Assembly: GCA_022385805.1 (NCBI GenBank)
Contig: MU277732.1
Location: 142,340-193,215 of the forward strand
Direction of reading: 5' to 3'
Length of the DNA stretch: 50,876 bases
Origin: Pilatotrama ljubarskyi
Taxonomy: Eukaryota > Basidiomycota > Agaricomycetes > Polyporales > Polyporaceae
The notes under the pieces were generated by a model. It was given only the letters and a program-made list of their open reading frames with translations. It was not told where the DNA came from and made no database searches. Made by a program: the position numbers and the translations under genes. This document shows, one piece after another, positions 31,710 to 42,406 of this stretch (positions are counted from its first letter, which is position 1; each line of letters opens with the position of its first letter).

Positions 31710-33581
31710 ATGACTGACCTCGTTGGAGACTCACAGCTCACTGCAGAATTTGTCAAGTTCCTCAATGGACAGCTGAAGGAATGTCGGGATCAGTTACAAC
31801 GGTACACTCAGGTCAGACCCAGCGAAGTCTCAGCGCAGTTTACACGCAGATCGCTGCATTGCATGTGCATCCAAGCACGGCGAGACTGAAAGCTATGCGG
31901 AAGTACGGGAGGCGAGAGGCAAATGTGGGGCCTTCGGTCCCTTGCTGAACTGTTCGTCGTGACGTCGGGATGTCGTCCCTTTGTCAGACTAGCTGGTCCA
32001 TACAGCGCGAGAGCGGGCCGTTTGAACTGCACAGTTTACTTACCGTCACTATGCTATCCATGCAGGAGAACACCGAACTCAGAGAGCAACTCGGAGCTAT
32101 ACGATCCGGTGTACCTCTGGGCTCTCCGCCACCGCCACACCATGGAAGGGTTGGTCTACACCTCCTTCATTCAGACGTGGTCCGAGGCTCACTCCTGCTC
32201 TAATACACAGACGGTGTCAGATCTCGACGCCGAAGTTGCTTCACTGAAAGAGCAATTAGCGGTCGCCCGACAGACTGCCGAAGCTCATGCTAATGAGGCG
32301 GCGATGTGGAGAGAGCGTTACCAGAAGACAAAAACAGTGGAGGGAGGCCTCAGTCTCAGCGAGCTACAGAGGAAGGCGGCGACAGATAAGCTGAAGAACG
32401 GCTTGCAAGAGGGCCTCGTCCGTGTCAGTGGACCCTTGAGACGTTGCAGATGCCCGGTCGATTCTGACGGCCGTGTTGGATCTGATTCTTCGACAGCTCA
32501 AATCTGCGGCCAAGGTGACGCGGTCATCAACCTCCCAAGTAAGCTGCCGCATGCGGCTATAGGAGACGATGACTGATGTTTGCTCAGTATCAACAGTTCA
32601 CGACGTTCATGTCGAAGCTCTCCGGTTCGACCGCATCCGGGGTGGATGCACTAGAGCCACGCGTAGTGTTCGATACGCCAAAGCTGCAAATACTGTCCAA
32701 GGTGTGCCATATCGCCAACTTTACTATTGCTTATCCTGACGCCGCCCAACAGGCCGCAGTGAACGCCTGGTAGGCTGAAGCATTCTGTATCTCATGAGAA
32801 ACCTCACACAAGTCACATGGTTTGCCCAGCGACGGCGGCTTCGCCTTTTTCGGTGGCCTCCTGAACTGGTGTGCCTCGCCCTCGGAGAACGCGCTTCTCG
32901 TCTGCCCGGAGCATCACTTCACTCCCAACCCAGGCAATGACGGCGGCACCAAGTGGTCCCATCCAACGGAGTGGTCCTCCCTGATCGGGCAGCGCCGCGA
33001 GGTTTTCGACACCGATGGAGCCCACCTCACATACGCAGGCACATTCCTCTTCCACGCCGGTCCAAAGGCGCTACGACTCCAAGACTTCCCTAGCCCTCTG
33101 GAAAACGTAGGTCCACCCGTCCTGCCTTCATACCTACGCAAAGCCCACATTCGACTGTCTGCAGAAGACACTCGGAGAGCTCGCGCGCCGCACGTTCAAC
33201 CCCGCAAACAAGTCCCAGCGCGCCAAGGCGAAGGCGTACTTGCACATCCTGAGCGAGCTGTACACCGAGGGCACGGCGACAGTGCAGGTGCTCGGGCTGC
33301 AGCGCGTTGGCTTCAACGACAAGTTTTTCCAGATTCTCAAGAAAGCGTACGAGAAGCGCGGCAGGACGTCGGCACGGGTCCGGGCGCGCTCAGAGACGCA
33401 GCGGTCGCTCAGCCCGGCGGACTGGAACACGCTGGATGATGGGCTCGGGGAGGAGGACGCAACCACTACGGGTGAGAAGCGCGGAAGAGATGATGATGTG
33501 GAGGAGGACGGGGACGAGTTCGGTGCGGGTCCATCGAAGAAAGCGAGGTCTGACGGCGACGGTTGGCTTTCTTGGCTGTAG
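31710..33581 (+). CDS. Coiled-coil protein with the same unknown fungal domain, copy B
   Basis: Exon 1 starts at 31710 (MTDLVGDSQLTAEFVKFLN). Exon 2 begins GAG at about 32067 (ENTELREQLGAIRS), and exon 3 at about 32219 continues the coil (DLDAEVASLKEQLAVARQTA). Later come TTFMSKLSGSTASGVDALEP, then the conserved domain: FGGLLNWCASPSENALLVCP, LIGQRREVFDTDGAHLTYAG, TFLFHAGPKALRLQDF, and TEGTATVQVLGLQRVGFNDK with ILKKAYEKRG. The C-terminus is acidic with KKARSDGDG, like copy A. Domain order and key motifs match the gene at 24056-26027, so they are paralogues in opposite orientation. Some mid-gene junctions (32400-32830, 33110-33170) are not resolved, so I cannot exclude a frameshift there. Confidence 0.7.
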
Positions 33582-35197
33582 AAAGAGACTCAGGCTCTGG
33601 TGCGGTCCCGCCCAGGGGTGGAACGGAGTGGTAGGCGTCGATCTTGCAACGTGTACTATTCCTACATGTGCCACCTAGAATTTCTTGGATTCCCTGAGGC
33701 CTCAACGAAGCCAGATACGCTCATACTGCCAACATCACGGTCAGTGGCTGAAGTGAGACTCCGACTGAGCGTCCGTGCTTTCAGGTGCTTTGCGACCAAA
33801 GCGGCCACCTGCCACGGCAAAGAGGACCCCTGGCACCTGTGCTGCTGGCAGTCTGAGCATTCCGCTCCCCGAAGAAAGCTTCGAGGTCTCGCACTTCTGT
33901 GGCCTCCTCGGCGACCTGTTTATCAGACTGGTGTGCATCGATCATACGGACATGCGACCCTTGTCAGAATCTTGCTCTGAATGCATACAGCCAGTCGGAA
34001 ACATTGCTGAAGGAGCCCTGAGGGCGCCTGAGCAAACCTCCTGCCAGTCCACAGACACGCGCGAAAAAGCGTATGCATTCCGAAGACGGTGCGTAGGATT
34101 CTTCTATTTCGGTCAAGAGACTCGGGGAGACATTGATATGTTTTTAGCTATCAGGCTTCCTCACTCCGTTGATCGCGCGTTCAGTCGCCTTTGGACACTG
34201 AGCCTCGCAAACTCACATGCATTGATCCTTCTCGTCGATCTCTCGCAGAGTTACCTTCAAGGTATGCGTGGTAGCATATGTCAAGGAAGTCCGGCTCCAG
34301 AAAATGGCCATACGGATGCTCACCAAGTATTCAGTGGAAGAACGCCCAGCCGGGCGGGACGCCTCCACTTAGACGCCTGGCTGGGCAGTCCTCGACAGTA
34401 TGGAGTGTCTGGGCCAACAACATGCTCTTCCTCACAGCCCTGTGGGCGAGGTGGATTGCGAGGATGTGCACGACTTTCGAGCTGCTGGGCGAACGAGGGT
34501 GCACCACCCAGCGTCGCCCAAGCGCGCGCGCTACAGTCGCGCCTTAATGCTCAGGGTCGCGAGGATGTAGCCGTCGAGAAATCAAGCCTTGATGTTCCAC
34601 TCACCTCACCTTTGATGGGCATGACACTCTAGACGGGAGAGCATCTTGCGCGGAGTGCGCGATGGTTTCTGAGTTGAGAGGCCCGCTTCAGGCCTTGAGG
34701 ACGGCGCCCGACCTCCTCGCCCATGGCCACAATCATAAAGAGATGAGAGATCCTCAAGAGTATCTTAAGCGGCGTTGGTACTGAGGCACATGCGCTGCGC
34801 GGACGTTTCGGTGAGTGTGAATTAGGTGAAGGACTTGTGAGGGACGTACTGACCTTCGGTCAGGAACTCGTCGCCTCCACCAGGCGGTAGATATCTTCCT
34901 GGTCAGTAGTTGACACAGAGAGGTCCCGGTCTACCTCGCGCGACCTCTAGATACCGACGCAGGATCGACCGAACAGGCAAAGCGAAGTGAGCCACTCGCG
35001 AGCTGGGCGCCACTGGTGGCTACGAGGGATGAGCGGATATCCATGTCGCGGACGACCTACCCGGTCTGTGCCGTTAGTTCAGCGCCCGGATTTCCATTTC
35101 GCCTCGCATAGGAGATTGCAGGGAATATTCAAAACGGGACATCACCCGAGGGAGGAGCAGCTCGCGGAGGCGGAGTCCCAATCCGGGTGGGTGGGGG
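33582..35197 (-). other. Possible degraded minus-strand gene
   Basis: No clean gene was found. On the minus strand several pieces look like exons. About 35040-34915 reads DIRSSLVATSGAQLASG. Introns with fair splice sites bound a piece at 34897-34853. About 34786-34630 reads ILLRISHLFMIVAMGEE, and about 34540-34270 includes VVHILAIHLAHRAV and AFFH-stop-ILGEHPYGHFLEPD. In-frame stops between them suggest a pseudogene, perhaps of a fungal regulator, but that is a guess. A 285-codon plus-strand frame over 33775-34632 shows no domain. An imperfect hairpin lies at 34343-34386. Confidence 0.25.
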
Positions 35198-35380
35198 TAT
35201 AAGCGTGCGCGCGGCACGGCGCCTCTTTGTGTCCTCGCACCTTTCACCCACCACCTACGGCCTAGCCACCTCCCCCTCCACCGTTCCCTCCACCCGCCGC
35301 CCTCCATCGCTTGGTCCCTCCATTGTCCCGCACCAACCCCGCAATACCCCTTTCGTTCTATCAAACCACTGCACGACACT
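35198..35380 (+). promoter_or_regulatory. Core promoter and leader of the small acidic protein gene
   Basis: TATAAG at 35198-35203, then a strongly pyrimidine-rich leader (CCACCTCCCCCTCC and similar) up to the ATG at 35381. This resembles promoters of highly expressed basidiomycete genes. Confidence 0.6.
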
Positions 35381-35946
35381 ATGCCCGACTTTCATCCGCC
35401 AGAAATGCATCTTCCCCGCGAGATGCGCCTGGAAATCCCCGACGGTCCCGAAGTCCACATCTATGATCCCGCCCGGAGCCAGAACGGAGGGGAGCCCGAG
35501 GACCGAGGGGCTCAAGACGAGGTGATGAGTTTTTTGAACGCGTTCGCGGCCATGGTGAGTCTCTTCCTCTTCGTCCTTCTCCTCGCCGAGCTCGACGCTC
35601 AAGCGCCCCCGCCGCGCCTCAGCCGCAACAAGCAGGCGGTGATGGCTACTACCCTCATCGTTTCGCCCCCGAGGGCGAACTGGAGATCCGACAGTTGCTC
35701 GCTCCCGAGCTCGTGCAAGAGCTGGAGCCGTTCGGAGCCGATGAAGGGCCACAACCCGGCCCTCTCGCCGTCGAGTGGACGGATATCCTTGGCCTCGAGG
35801 AGGCCCACTATGACGACGGCGAGCAGCTGAACGAAGATGACGTCGAGAGGATCGTCGATCTACTCTTCCGCGCGACTAGGGAGATAATTGAGGAGGACAC
35901 GTCGGGCGAACAGCCCGTCGAGGCTGAAGAGGCCGACGACGCCTGA
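35381..35946 (+). CDS. Small acidic protein, function unknown (2 exons, 165 aa)
   Basis: Exon 1 35381-35554 starts MPDFHPPEMHLPREMRLEIP and ends FAAM before GTGAGT. Exon 2 35623-35946 begins PQQAGGDGYYPHRF after CCTCAG. Both junctions keep phase 0. The protein is very acidic in its C-terminal half (GEQLNEDDVERIVDLLF, REIIEEDTSGEQP), with predicted helices but no membrane segment or signal peptide. I do not recognise the family. Confidence 0.75.
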
Positions 35947-36427
35947 GATGTTGGGGACGACTACCGACGGAGAAGTCTTTTGGGGATTGTACGATATGCC
36001 GGACAGATGTGGGCCACGGTAGGCTATAGTAATATGTGTACTCTTTGTGCTGCTTTGTACCGCTTTCCGACCGTAATCTGTTGTGCTCTCATTTTCCGGG
36101 CGTGGCGACTCGGCGTTGTGGCTAAGCACCGTTGCGTAGCTGACTTGCGTCAACAGGGGATGCCCATCCAGACCCCCACCCGACTTGGTATGTCATGAGC
36201 GAAGGCACCCTGGTTGCTTGCACTGGGACAGAGTCTGCAAGCTGACTCAGGACCGTGCCGTGCGTAGTAGCCTCCTGCGGAGGAGGCGGCGGCGACGCGT
36301 TCAACCACGACACCAATTTGAGCACGTGATCGCGTGTCATCACTTGCCAATCTGGATCTCATCCATCATGATCGAGATCCGCGGCTTGGCTTGGTAGACA
36401 ATAATGTGACATAGCTCCCGCAAGTCC
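35947..36427. other. Intergenic; nothing recognised
   Basis: 3' flank of the acidic protein gene up to the left end of the DNA transposon. No gene or repeat recognised. Confidence 0.4.
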
Positions 36428-36457
36428 TACAGTTGCGGACAGTCAAAGTCGACAAAA
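36428..36457 (+). repeat. Left terminal inverted repeat with TA target site
   Basis: Starts TACAGTTGCGGACAGTC and matches the right end for 30 bases without mismatch. Confidence 0.92.
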
Positions 36458-37439
36458 AAGTTGGCGCATTTTTTGGCGGCTGATGAGACCCAATACGGCG
36501 TAGCTCATGTGTAAGGAACACCCCTACAGTGGCCGTTTTCCATAAAATCGTAGTTTGCATTTTTGGGTCTGAAAATTTGGCCACACCGCCAAAAAAAGCC
36601 AGAAAAATCGGCAAAAATGCGCAAACGTTTCCTTTCATGGTGGCGAACAAGATTCCGGTGAGACAAAAAAGATTTAGCAATAATTGGGTGTTCTAAGAGA
36701 GTAACAAGTTGATGACCCCAATGACTCGCGACCTCCTAAGCACAAGCGAGTTACTTCTGGACTTCGAAATAATGGAAGTGTTAATGCCAGAACCTCCACA
36801 GACATACCTGAGCATCCGAAGGGCAGCACAGTTGACAGTCTTGATGAGCCAGTCGACATAAAAGACGAGCACATCGGCAGTCAGCCACCCCTTCTTGAGG
36901 ACAGCTTGAAGTACACAGCGCCGCTACCGTCAACTCCCCCAACGGCAGACAAACCTCAATGCATTTGTGACATTCACAATATGGCCACAACAGGGCGAGA
37001 CGAGCAGACAGTTTGCTGAGTCGCTCTCAGCATCAGAGTCAGACGATGAAAGCGCGGGCTCAAAGCTGGACTCGGAGTCAACGAGTCTGAAGGCTTCCGA
37101 GTCGTGGCTTCTGGGCCCTGGCTCATTGAAGGCAGCCGGATGGGAGAGCGCTGATCCAGCCATGCTGTCAGCAGCGCCAAGGATCCCGCACCGCTATGAT
37201 GGGTCTGGATGCTATTGTAAACTAGGTTACAGTATACATTGTAACAAAAGCCATCTCCGATCCACGGGCGCTCATGGGCGCTTCTGACCCCTCGCTGCGT
37301 TGAATATGCCCAAAATATTGGCCGCCCCCATCCGCTCGTGGGAGAAACTTCGGACATTGTTTTTCTGACGTTTCTCGACATTCTGAGTCTGATCGCGAGG
37401 TCAGTTTCCCCCCAAAAATCCCAAACAGGCCAAACCCGC

Positions 37440-37469
37440 TTTTGTCGACTTTGACTGTCCGCAACTGTA
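37440..37469 (-). repeat. Right terminal inverted repeat with TA target site
   Basis: Ends GACTGTCCGCAACTGTA on the plus strand; exact reverse complement of the left end. Confidence 0.92.
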
Positions 37470-37915
37470 CCGACACCAGAGATCCAGAAATTACAGAGAT
37501 ACAAGAGAGGAGTGTGCATGGATCCGCTTCTATGGTGCCAACGCTGTAATATTAGTACAGTATGATCCTTGTGCCTTACAAGTCCGCAGCTCTAGGCTAT
37601 AGAGCGGTCTCTATGTTCAGTGAAGTTGCACATGGGTCTCTCACAGCGACACTTTGTGAAGGAGGTATCACAACGCAGACAGTGGCGCACAGACAAGCCC
37701 CAGACCATAGAGCTCTAATAAATGGAGAGCTGAGGAGGCTCATCAACGTCGTTCCTTGGCTCTTGGGAGCGCTGAGTAGGTTTAGACGCCTATGCCGCGG
37801 CGAGTCTCGAGGCATTCCGTCCACACGTAGCTGCCTTGCGCAGTCACGTCCCTCTGTACCAAGCACGGTCACCCATAGAGGTCGCCCAACCGGGAAGTTG
37901 GGCATTATGTTATTG
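37470..37915. other. Intergenic; nothing recognised
   Basis: Between the right transposon end and the 3' end of the two-helix membrane protein gene. Open frames here show no domain. Confidence 0.4.
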
Positions 37916-38608
37916 CTATCGGCGAAATAGACGAGCAAATGCGGACCCTATTGGCTGGAGGACGCCTCTAGAGAGCGCCGGTGAGAGATAGAGGGATAAA
38001 CCAATGCGTACTGGGAGGAACGCCTGCAGGATACGGAGACGGAGCGTGCACAGGTAAGAAGAACAACTGCTTAGCACTCGCCGTTTTTCACGAGGAAGGC
38101 ACGGTTGACTACGTACCTTCGTCAGTGCATAGGCAACCACTGCGTTGGCAACGTCGCCTGCAATTCTGCCAGACACGAGCGCGGCTTCTGCCTCCGCAGA
38201 GCGGGACTCAAGACTCCCTCCATCCACTTTGCTGCCCTTTTCGAACCCAAACCACCCATAGCGCCTCCCCACACGTTCTGCACGCATCTCACCCTCGACC
38301 ATCCACTCCTTGAAGCGCTGCCCTGCCCAGGTATCGCGGAAGCGCGAGAGATACTGGGTGGATGCTCCCTCGTCTTGTCCGCTGACAATGCCACGAGGTT
38401 GTGCTACGGCTCGAACGAGCCCCTCGCCGACACCCAGAGCGCGCGCTCCGTAGAAGAAGCCGACGAGCGGGAGGATTGCCGTGAGTTCGTGGAGGATGGC
38501 GAAGGAGACTGCGAGTGATGGCAGGGGCGTGCGAGTGCGCTGAGAGAGCGCCGCTAGTGCCTCCTTGTAGGGCGCGAGTCGAGATGGCTTTGGCGGAGTA
38601 GAGCTCAT
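37916..38608 (-). CDS. Predicted mitochondrial inner-membrane protein with two hydrophobic helices (199 aa)
   Basis: Exon 1 38608-38117 and exon 2 38023-37916 join in phase 0 after YALTK. After the ATG (MSSTPPKPSRLAPYKEALAA) comes a hydrophobic helix (ELTAILPLVGFFYGARALGV). A charged hydrophilic middle follows (GQRFKEWMVEGEMRAERVG). A second hydrophobic stretch spans the intron (DVANAVVAYALTKAFLPVRI), followed by GLSLYLSPALSRG and a basic end (ARLFRR). The layout resembles fungal DUF1279/FAM210-like or Mrx11-like mitochondrial membrane proteins; this is family memory, not proven. An in-frame upstream extension exists but lacks an ATG. Confidence 0.75.
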   Translation of the reverse strand: MSSTPPKPSRLAPYKEALAALSQRTRTPLPSLAVSFAILHELTAILPLVGFFYGARALGVGEGLVRAVAQPRGIVSGQDEGASTQYLSRFRDTWAGQRFKEWMVEGEMRAERVGRRYGWFGFEKGSKVDGGSLESRSAEAEAALVSGRIAGDVANAVVAYALTKVRSQPCLPREKRRVLSSCSSYLCTLRLRILQAFLPVRIGLSLYLSPALSRGVLQPIGSAFARLFRR

Positions 38609-39013
38609 GCTAGCTTGCCAGTTGGCGTATGACTTGTGGGTGGAGAGGAAGGAAGAGAAAGGAAGAGGGTTTCGCACGCGGTTGTTCCTGAGTGCTATTG
38701 AGATTCATGGTGTTCGCGAGAAAGAGATCTCTCGGAGGGGGAAGGACTCACTTCCAAGCCCGAATATGAGCTTCAGTAGTTTATGTTAATTGCACTTCTA
38801 AGTCTGGGGACGGCGGGTAAGTGTCGCGCATTGACCTGATAATAGAAAGGCATAAGGGGGCCATAAGCACAGATTTACCCAAGTCTCGGCGGGCTGCAAG
38901 ATATCAGACGCCCGCGTCTCTCGTCCGCATTTTGCTGTCCGCTCTCCCGGGCACTCCGGTCTCCCTCACAGTCGACGCCTGAGCTCGTCCTCTTCTTGTC
39001 TCCGTCGACTACG
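38609..39013. promoter_or_regulatory. Divergent promoter region
   Basis: A 405-nt spacer between the divergent two-helix protein (-) and presequence protein (+). Contains a pyrimidine-rich stretch before the plus-strand ATG. No TATA box is clear. Confidence 0.45.
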
Positions 39014-40924
39014 ATGCTGGCCTGCTCTCGAGCGACGAGGAGTACTGCCTTTACACGGCGTGTAGCACGAACAGTGGCAACTGAGGCTGTTGGCTCGTCG
39101 GACAGCACGCATCCCGCTGCGCCGCCAGCTCGTGCCAGTCGCCTCACCAATTCCACGGGACGCCCGATCATGGGCCCTCAAGAGGACCGGCGCAAGTTCA
39201 AGACCACACAAACGGTGTACGTGCGCGCATGGGACGAGATCGACAGCATGCCCGCGTTCTTCGCTATGCTCCGCGGCATCGAGAAGCGGTTCGGGCGGGT
39301 GCGGGAGTTCCGTCTGGGACGGGTGAGTGTCTGGCATTCTCTTGTATCATCCCCGACCCCGCGCGTTTCTTGCATATGGCGTCCTCACCTTGTGCACATG
39401 GCTTCTGTGTGCCGAGGCGAAGTGAGCGTCGTACACAATATGGTTGCAGTAGACCAAGCGGGTCAGGCACTCTCGTTCCTCTCGTTTCTTTGAAATGGGC
39501 TACGAGTCCGTGAATCCGCGCAACTATCACAATCCCTCTCCGACGGGGTCAGTTTCTCAGTATGAGGCCAATATCATGATGCGACCTCTCGTCAGGATGG
39601 CCATGCACTCCTCGGCAACACGGTGCACAACCGCCCATGAAGGCTTCGTCAGGTGGCTGCTAGGGACTATCTTCCGCACACCACAGATTTGCAAGGAAGC
39701 CGCAAAGCTGCCACGATCATCATTCGTTGCTGTACCGCTATGACGCACCGTGTTGCCTCCTCATGCTCACCGGCGGCGTCAAGTATCACTTCGCGCATGA
39801 CTACCCGGAACCGCTCCCCCTGATGTTCCTACAGTATATTGACCGTTTCTCTAGGATTTTGACATTTCCACCAAATATACGACCTTCTTCATGGCCGACT
39901 TTGAGGAGGAAGAGTCCTGGAACCGCGTCCCGGCCAAGGGCGCAAGCGTCAAGGTCGAGGTGCCCGTATCGCCAAGGGATCGACCAGGAGGCGTCGGTCT
40001 TGACGAACTCCAAGAGCTGCTCGTCTCGCAAGACTGGGACCCCGAGGTGTCAGGCGACGGTATCTACTCGACGCCGATCAAGCCTCTCCAGGAGCACGAC
40101 GGCGCCGAGCCGCGCAAAACGAGAGTCGTCGAGCTGATCGTGCAGCGGTCGAGTGCGTATCCCTCAGTCACGTCCTGCAGCACCTTTCGCTTACCAAGAG
40201 CGCCCATATCTGTACAGAGTCTTCTTCGCTTGAAGTTAGACACAGACGGCGCAAGAAGGAGGCCGCGTACTTCGGCGTCGCCTTCCACCGTTGGGCGGGC
40301 TTCTACGAGCCGAGGCTGGACGACGCCGTCGGCGTTTCGAAAGAGATGGAGCAGGTGCTTGAGAAGTGGGCGCCGTTTGCTGCCGAGCAAGCTGAGAAAT
40401 TCGCTGCCAAGAGGGACGCCGAGGAAGCTGCTAGCCAACAGCCGGAAGAGCACTCCCCGGACTCGCATACCACGGGCCAGCAGCTTGCAGAGGAAGGCGC
40501 GGCGCTGGACGGTGCATTTGCAGAGGACCAGCATGTCAAGGAGGCGCCACAGGCGATGGAGACTAGCCATCCGGCTGCGCAAAGTCCGTTTGACGAGTTG
40601 CCGCACCCGCCCTCATCCGACGCAACCCAGCCCGCGTCTACCGTACATGCCGCATCCACCGCTGCCGCCGTGCCTCCAGCGGAAGCTGCTCCCGAGCCTT
40701 CGACTACCGCTGCCCCCGCGCCCGCGCCACGGGTACGCCTCTCACACCGTGAGAAGATCCTCCTGCGCGCACGCCAGCATGCGAGGACGGCCCTGCCGGA
40801 TGCGCCTTCGACGGAGGCCGAGGAGCAGAAGAAGGCTGAGGAGGAGGCACAGAAGAGGGAGGAGCAGGCGTCGATAAGCAGCTTCCGCGAGAAGCTGTTG
40901 AAGCTCATGGGCAAGTGGTCTTAA
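39014..40924 (+). CDS. Predicted mitochondrial protein with an RRM-like N-terminal domain (3 exons, 437 aa)
   Basis: Exons 39014-39322, 39855-40152 and 40218-40924 join in phase to 437 residues. The N-terminus (MLACSRATRSTAFTRRVART) is a clear presequence. Residues about 55-140 (TQTVYVRAWDEIDSMPAFFA, RGIEKRFGRVREFRLGRDFD, KYTTFFMADFEEEESWNRVP) have the strand-helix-strand rhythm of an RNA-recognition fold; I infer this from pattern only. The C-terminal part is helical (EMEQVLEKWAPFAAEQAEKF), then Ala/Pro/Glu-rich linker, and ends KLLKLMGKWS. Intron 1 is 532 nt, far above the local norm, yet the flanking codons GGA CGG and GAT TTT join cleanly. Function unknown. Confidence 0.8.
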
Positions 40925-42406
40925 TCTATATGAGCGAGGTGGGGTTCGGAGGAGACTCGGAGTCGGAGACGAAGTACTGTATGTAGTCGTCTAATTGCAC
41001 GTGGTATAGATGCGATGCTCTCCACTCCAATATGCTGCTGAATTTCTTGCGCACACAGCAGCCTCGATTCGCCACTCAGGGTTGTTCAGACCGTGACACG
41101 ATAGTGCAATCTCGGAACAAGATGAGCTACACTACTACAGAGTAGATGCAGCGCTCTTCCTGGCCAGAAAGTGCAATGACCTCGCTTCGAGGTGCAGATG
41201 CCATCCCTGAACGTGTAACATCTAAGTCAAATCGGCATGAACTCGAACGTGTAGCCGGAACAAACTCACGCCGTGCGCCTGCAGTCCCGCTACGTCTCGC
41301 TGGACGGCAGACTGGTTCGAGTACCCCGGATGTCAGAGAATCTGCCCGAGCAGCACGGCGATGCACTCGGAGTGACTCACCCACGACCGTCATGCTAACT
41401 CAGTGAGAGCATCGACGTCCGACGTCGGCTCTCTGTGGGCGGCGCCCGACTCTGCGACGGGACGCGATTCAGCCGCTGAACAGCCGAAAAGGAGGAACAT
41501 GTGCGTACGAGTTGGAGAGAATGTGTTAATTGGAAACGGGTTGCCTACCTCAGAGGGAGTCCGTGAGGGACGACCCCCGCAACCAAGCAGCTTATGAAGT
41601 GTCCGACGAGAACTTCAGGGCAGGTTAGGAGAGGATGCTGCGGTAAGGGTCGATTCGATGAAGCATGGTCATGCTGACGCTGCGAGGATCAGAACCACAT
41701 CACTGTGAGAATGCACATGCCTATCGCGTACTGTGGACATCCCATAGAACCGTCGGAGATGGGGAAAACAGGGATTCTCAAGGCTTGGCCGATGTAAAGT
41801 GGAAGGCCTCCGGTCCTCAGACGAGCCGCCTTCGCCCCTATAGTGTTCAATCGTGCATCCAACACGGGTACTGGGGAAGCAATGTGGACGTCATGGATGC
41901 GGTAGGTTCAAGGGCCGAGAACGTGAGCTCTGGAGACCACAGAAATCGCATAATAGGGAATCACAACGTCGCTACCTGCAAAGGACTCCCACTCGATCAG
42001 CCTGTGGGAGGGCAAGGTCCTTAGGTCATACCGTCGCTACTAGTAGCAGGGACAGATACCATCTTCCAACCGCATTCGTAGCTCCTCAAGCGAGCGTTGT
42101 TCTGAAAACCGCCCGCGCTCGCTTCGGCAAGAAATCATGGTGCGGGGGGAGTTGATTGGGAACCACACTGTTCGAGAGCATCTTAGATGAAGAAACAAAG
42201 GTCGACCGTCGGCCATGTCCACGAGCATCCGGCGCCAAGCCTCCAGTACTGCAATCAAATTCAGGAGGAGAGATCGTGTCGCGGTGGAGTGGAGGCTATA
42301 CTACGCACCCATATACAGTCGTGTCGCCCTCTTTGTGACGGAGCGCTGGACGTGCCCAGCGGACGGCGATGTGGGCGTCAGCGTCCGGGGCGGCTCCTTG
42401 ACGTAG
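40925..42406. other. No gene recognised
   Basis: About 1.5 kb between convergent genes. A minus-strand frame at 42040-42258 (with VLEAWRRMLVDMADGRPLFL) reads somewhat like protein but lacks start, domain or splice context. No repeats were found. Confidence 0.35.

Larger units (their letters stand above)
36428..37469. mobile_element. Non-autonomous TA-flanked DNA transposon (Tc1/mariner/pogo-like)
   Basis: Perfect inverted ends: the 30 bases at 36428-36457, starting TACAGTTGCGGACAG, are the exact reverse complement of 37440-37469. If the outer TA is the target duplication, the inverted repeats are 28 bp and begin CAGT, the usual pattern for Tc1/mariner and pogo/Fot1 elements. The element is about 1.04 kb, too short for a full transposase plus ends. 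Inside, a plus-strand frame reads NDSRPPKHKRVTSG and a Ser/Glu-rich stretch (SASESDDESAGSK), perhaps a transposase or accessory remnant. The left 200 bp is A/T-tract rich and has its own internal inverted motifs (GCGCATTTTT near 36465 against AAAAATGCGC near 36613). Superfamily assignment is inferred from the TA site and CAGT ends. Confidence 0.8.

Noticed and set aside
34343..34386. Inverted arms GCCCAGCCGGGCG and CGCCTGGCTGGGC
   Set aside because: One mismatch, an 18-nt loop and GC-rich surroundings; no T-tract or element ends. Not enough to call a terminator or transposon.
33775..34632. 285-codon plus-strand open frame
   Set aside because: Overlaps more protein-like minus-strand pieces, begins without a supported start context and shows no recognisable motif.
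41305..41325. TGGTTCGAGTACCCC, which resembles a tRNA B box and also the WFEYP codons of the ABC transporter
   Set aside because: No A box or cloverleaf can be drawn and no transporter sequence surrounds it. The same string at 6968 is simply coding.
42110..42130. CGCTCGCTTCGGCA, resembling the 5' end of U6 snRNA
   Set aside because: The conserved U6 body that should follow (ACATATACTAAAATTGGAA) is absent, so the match is coincidence.
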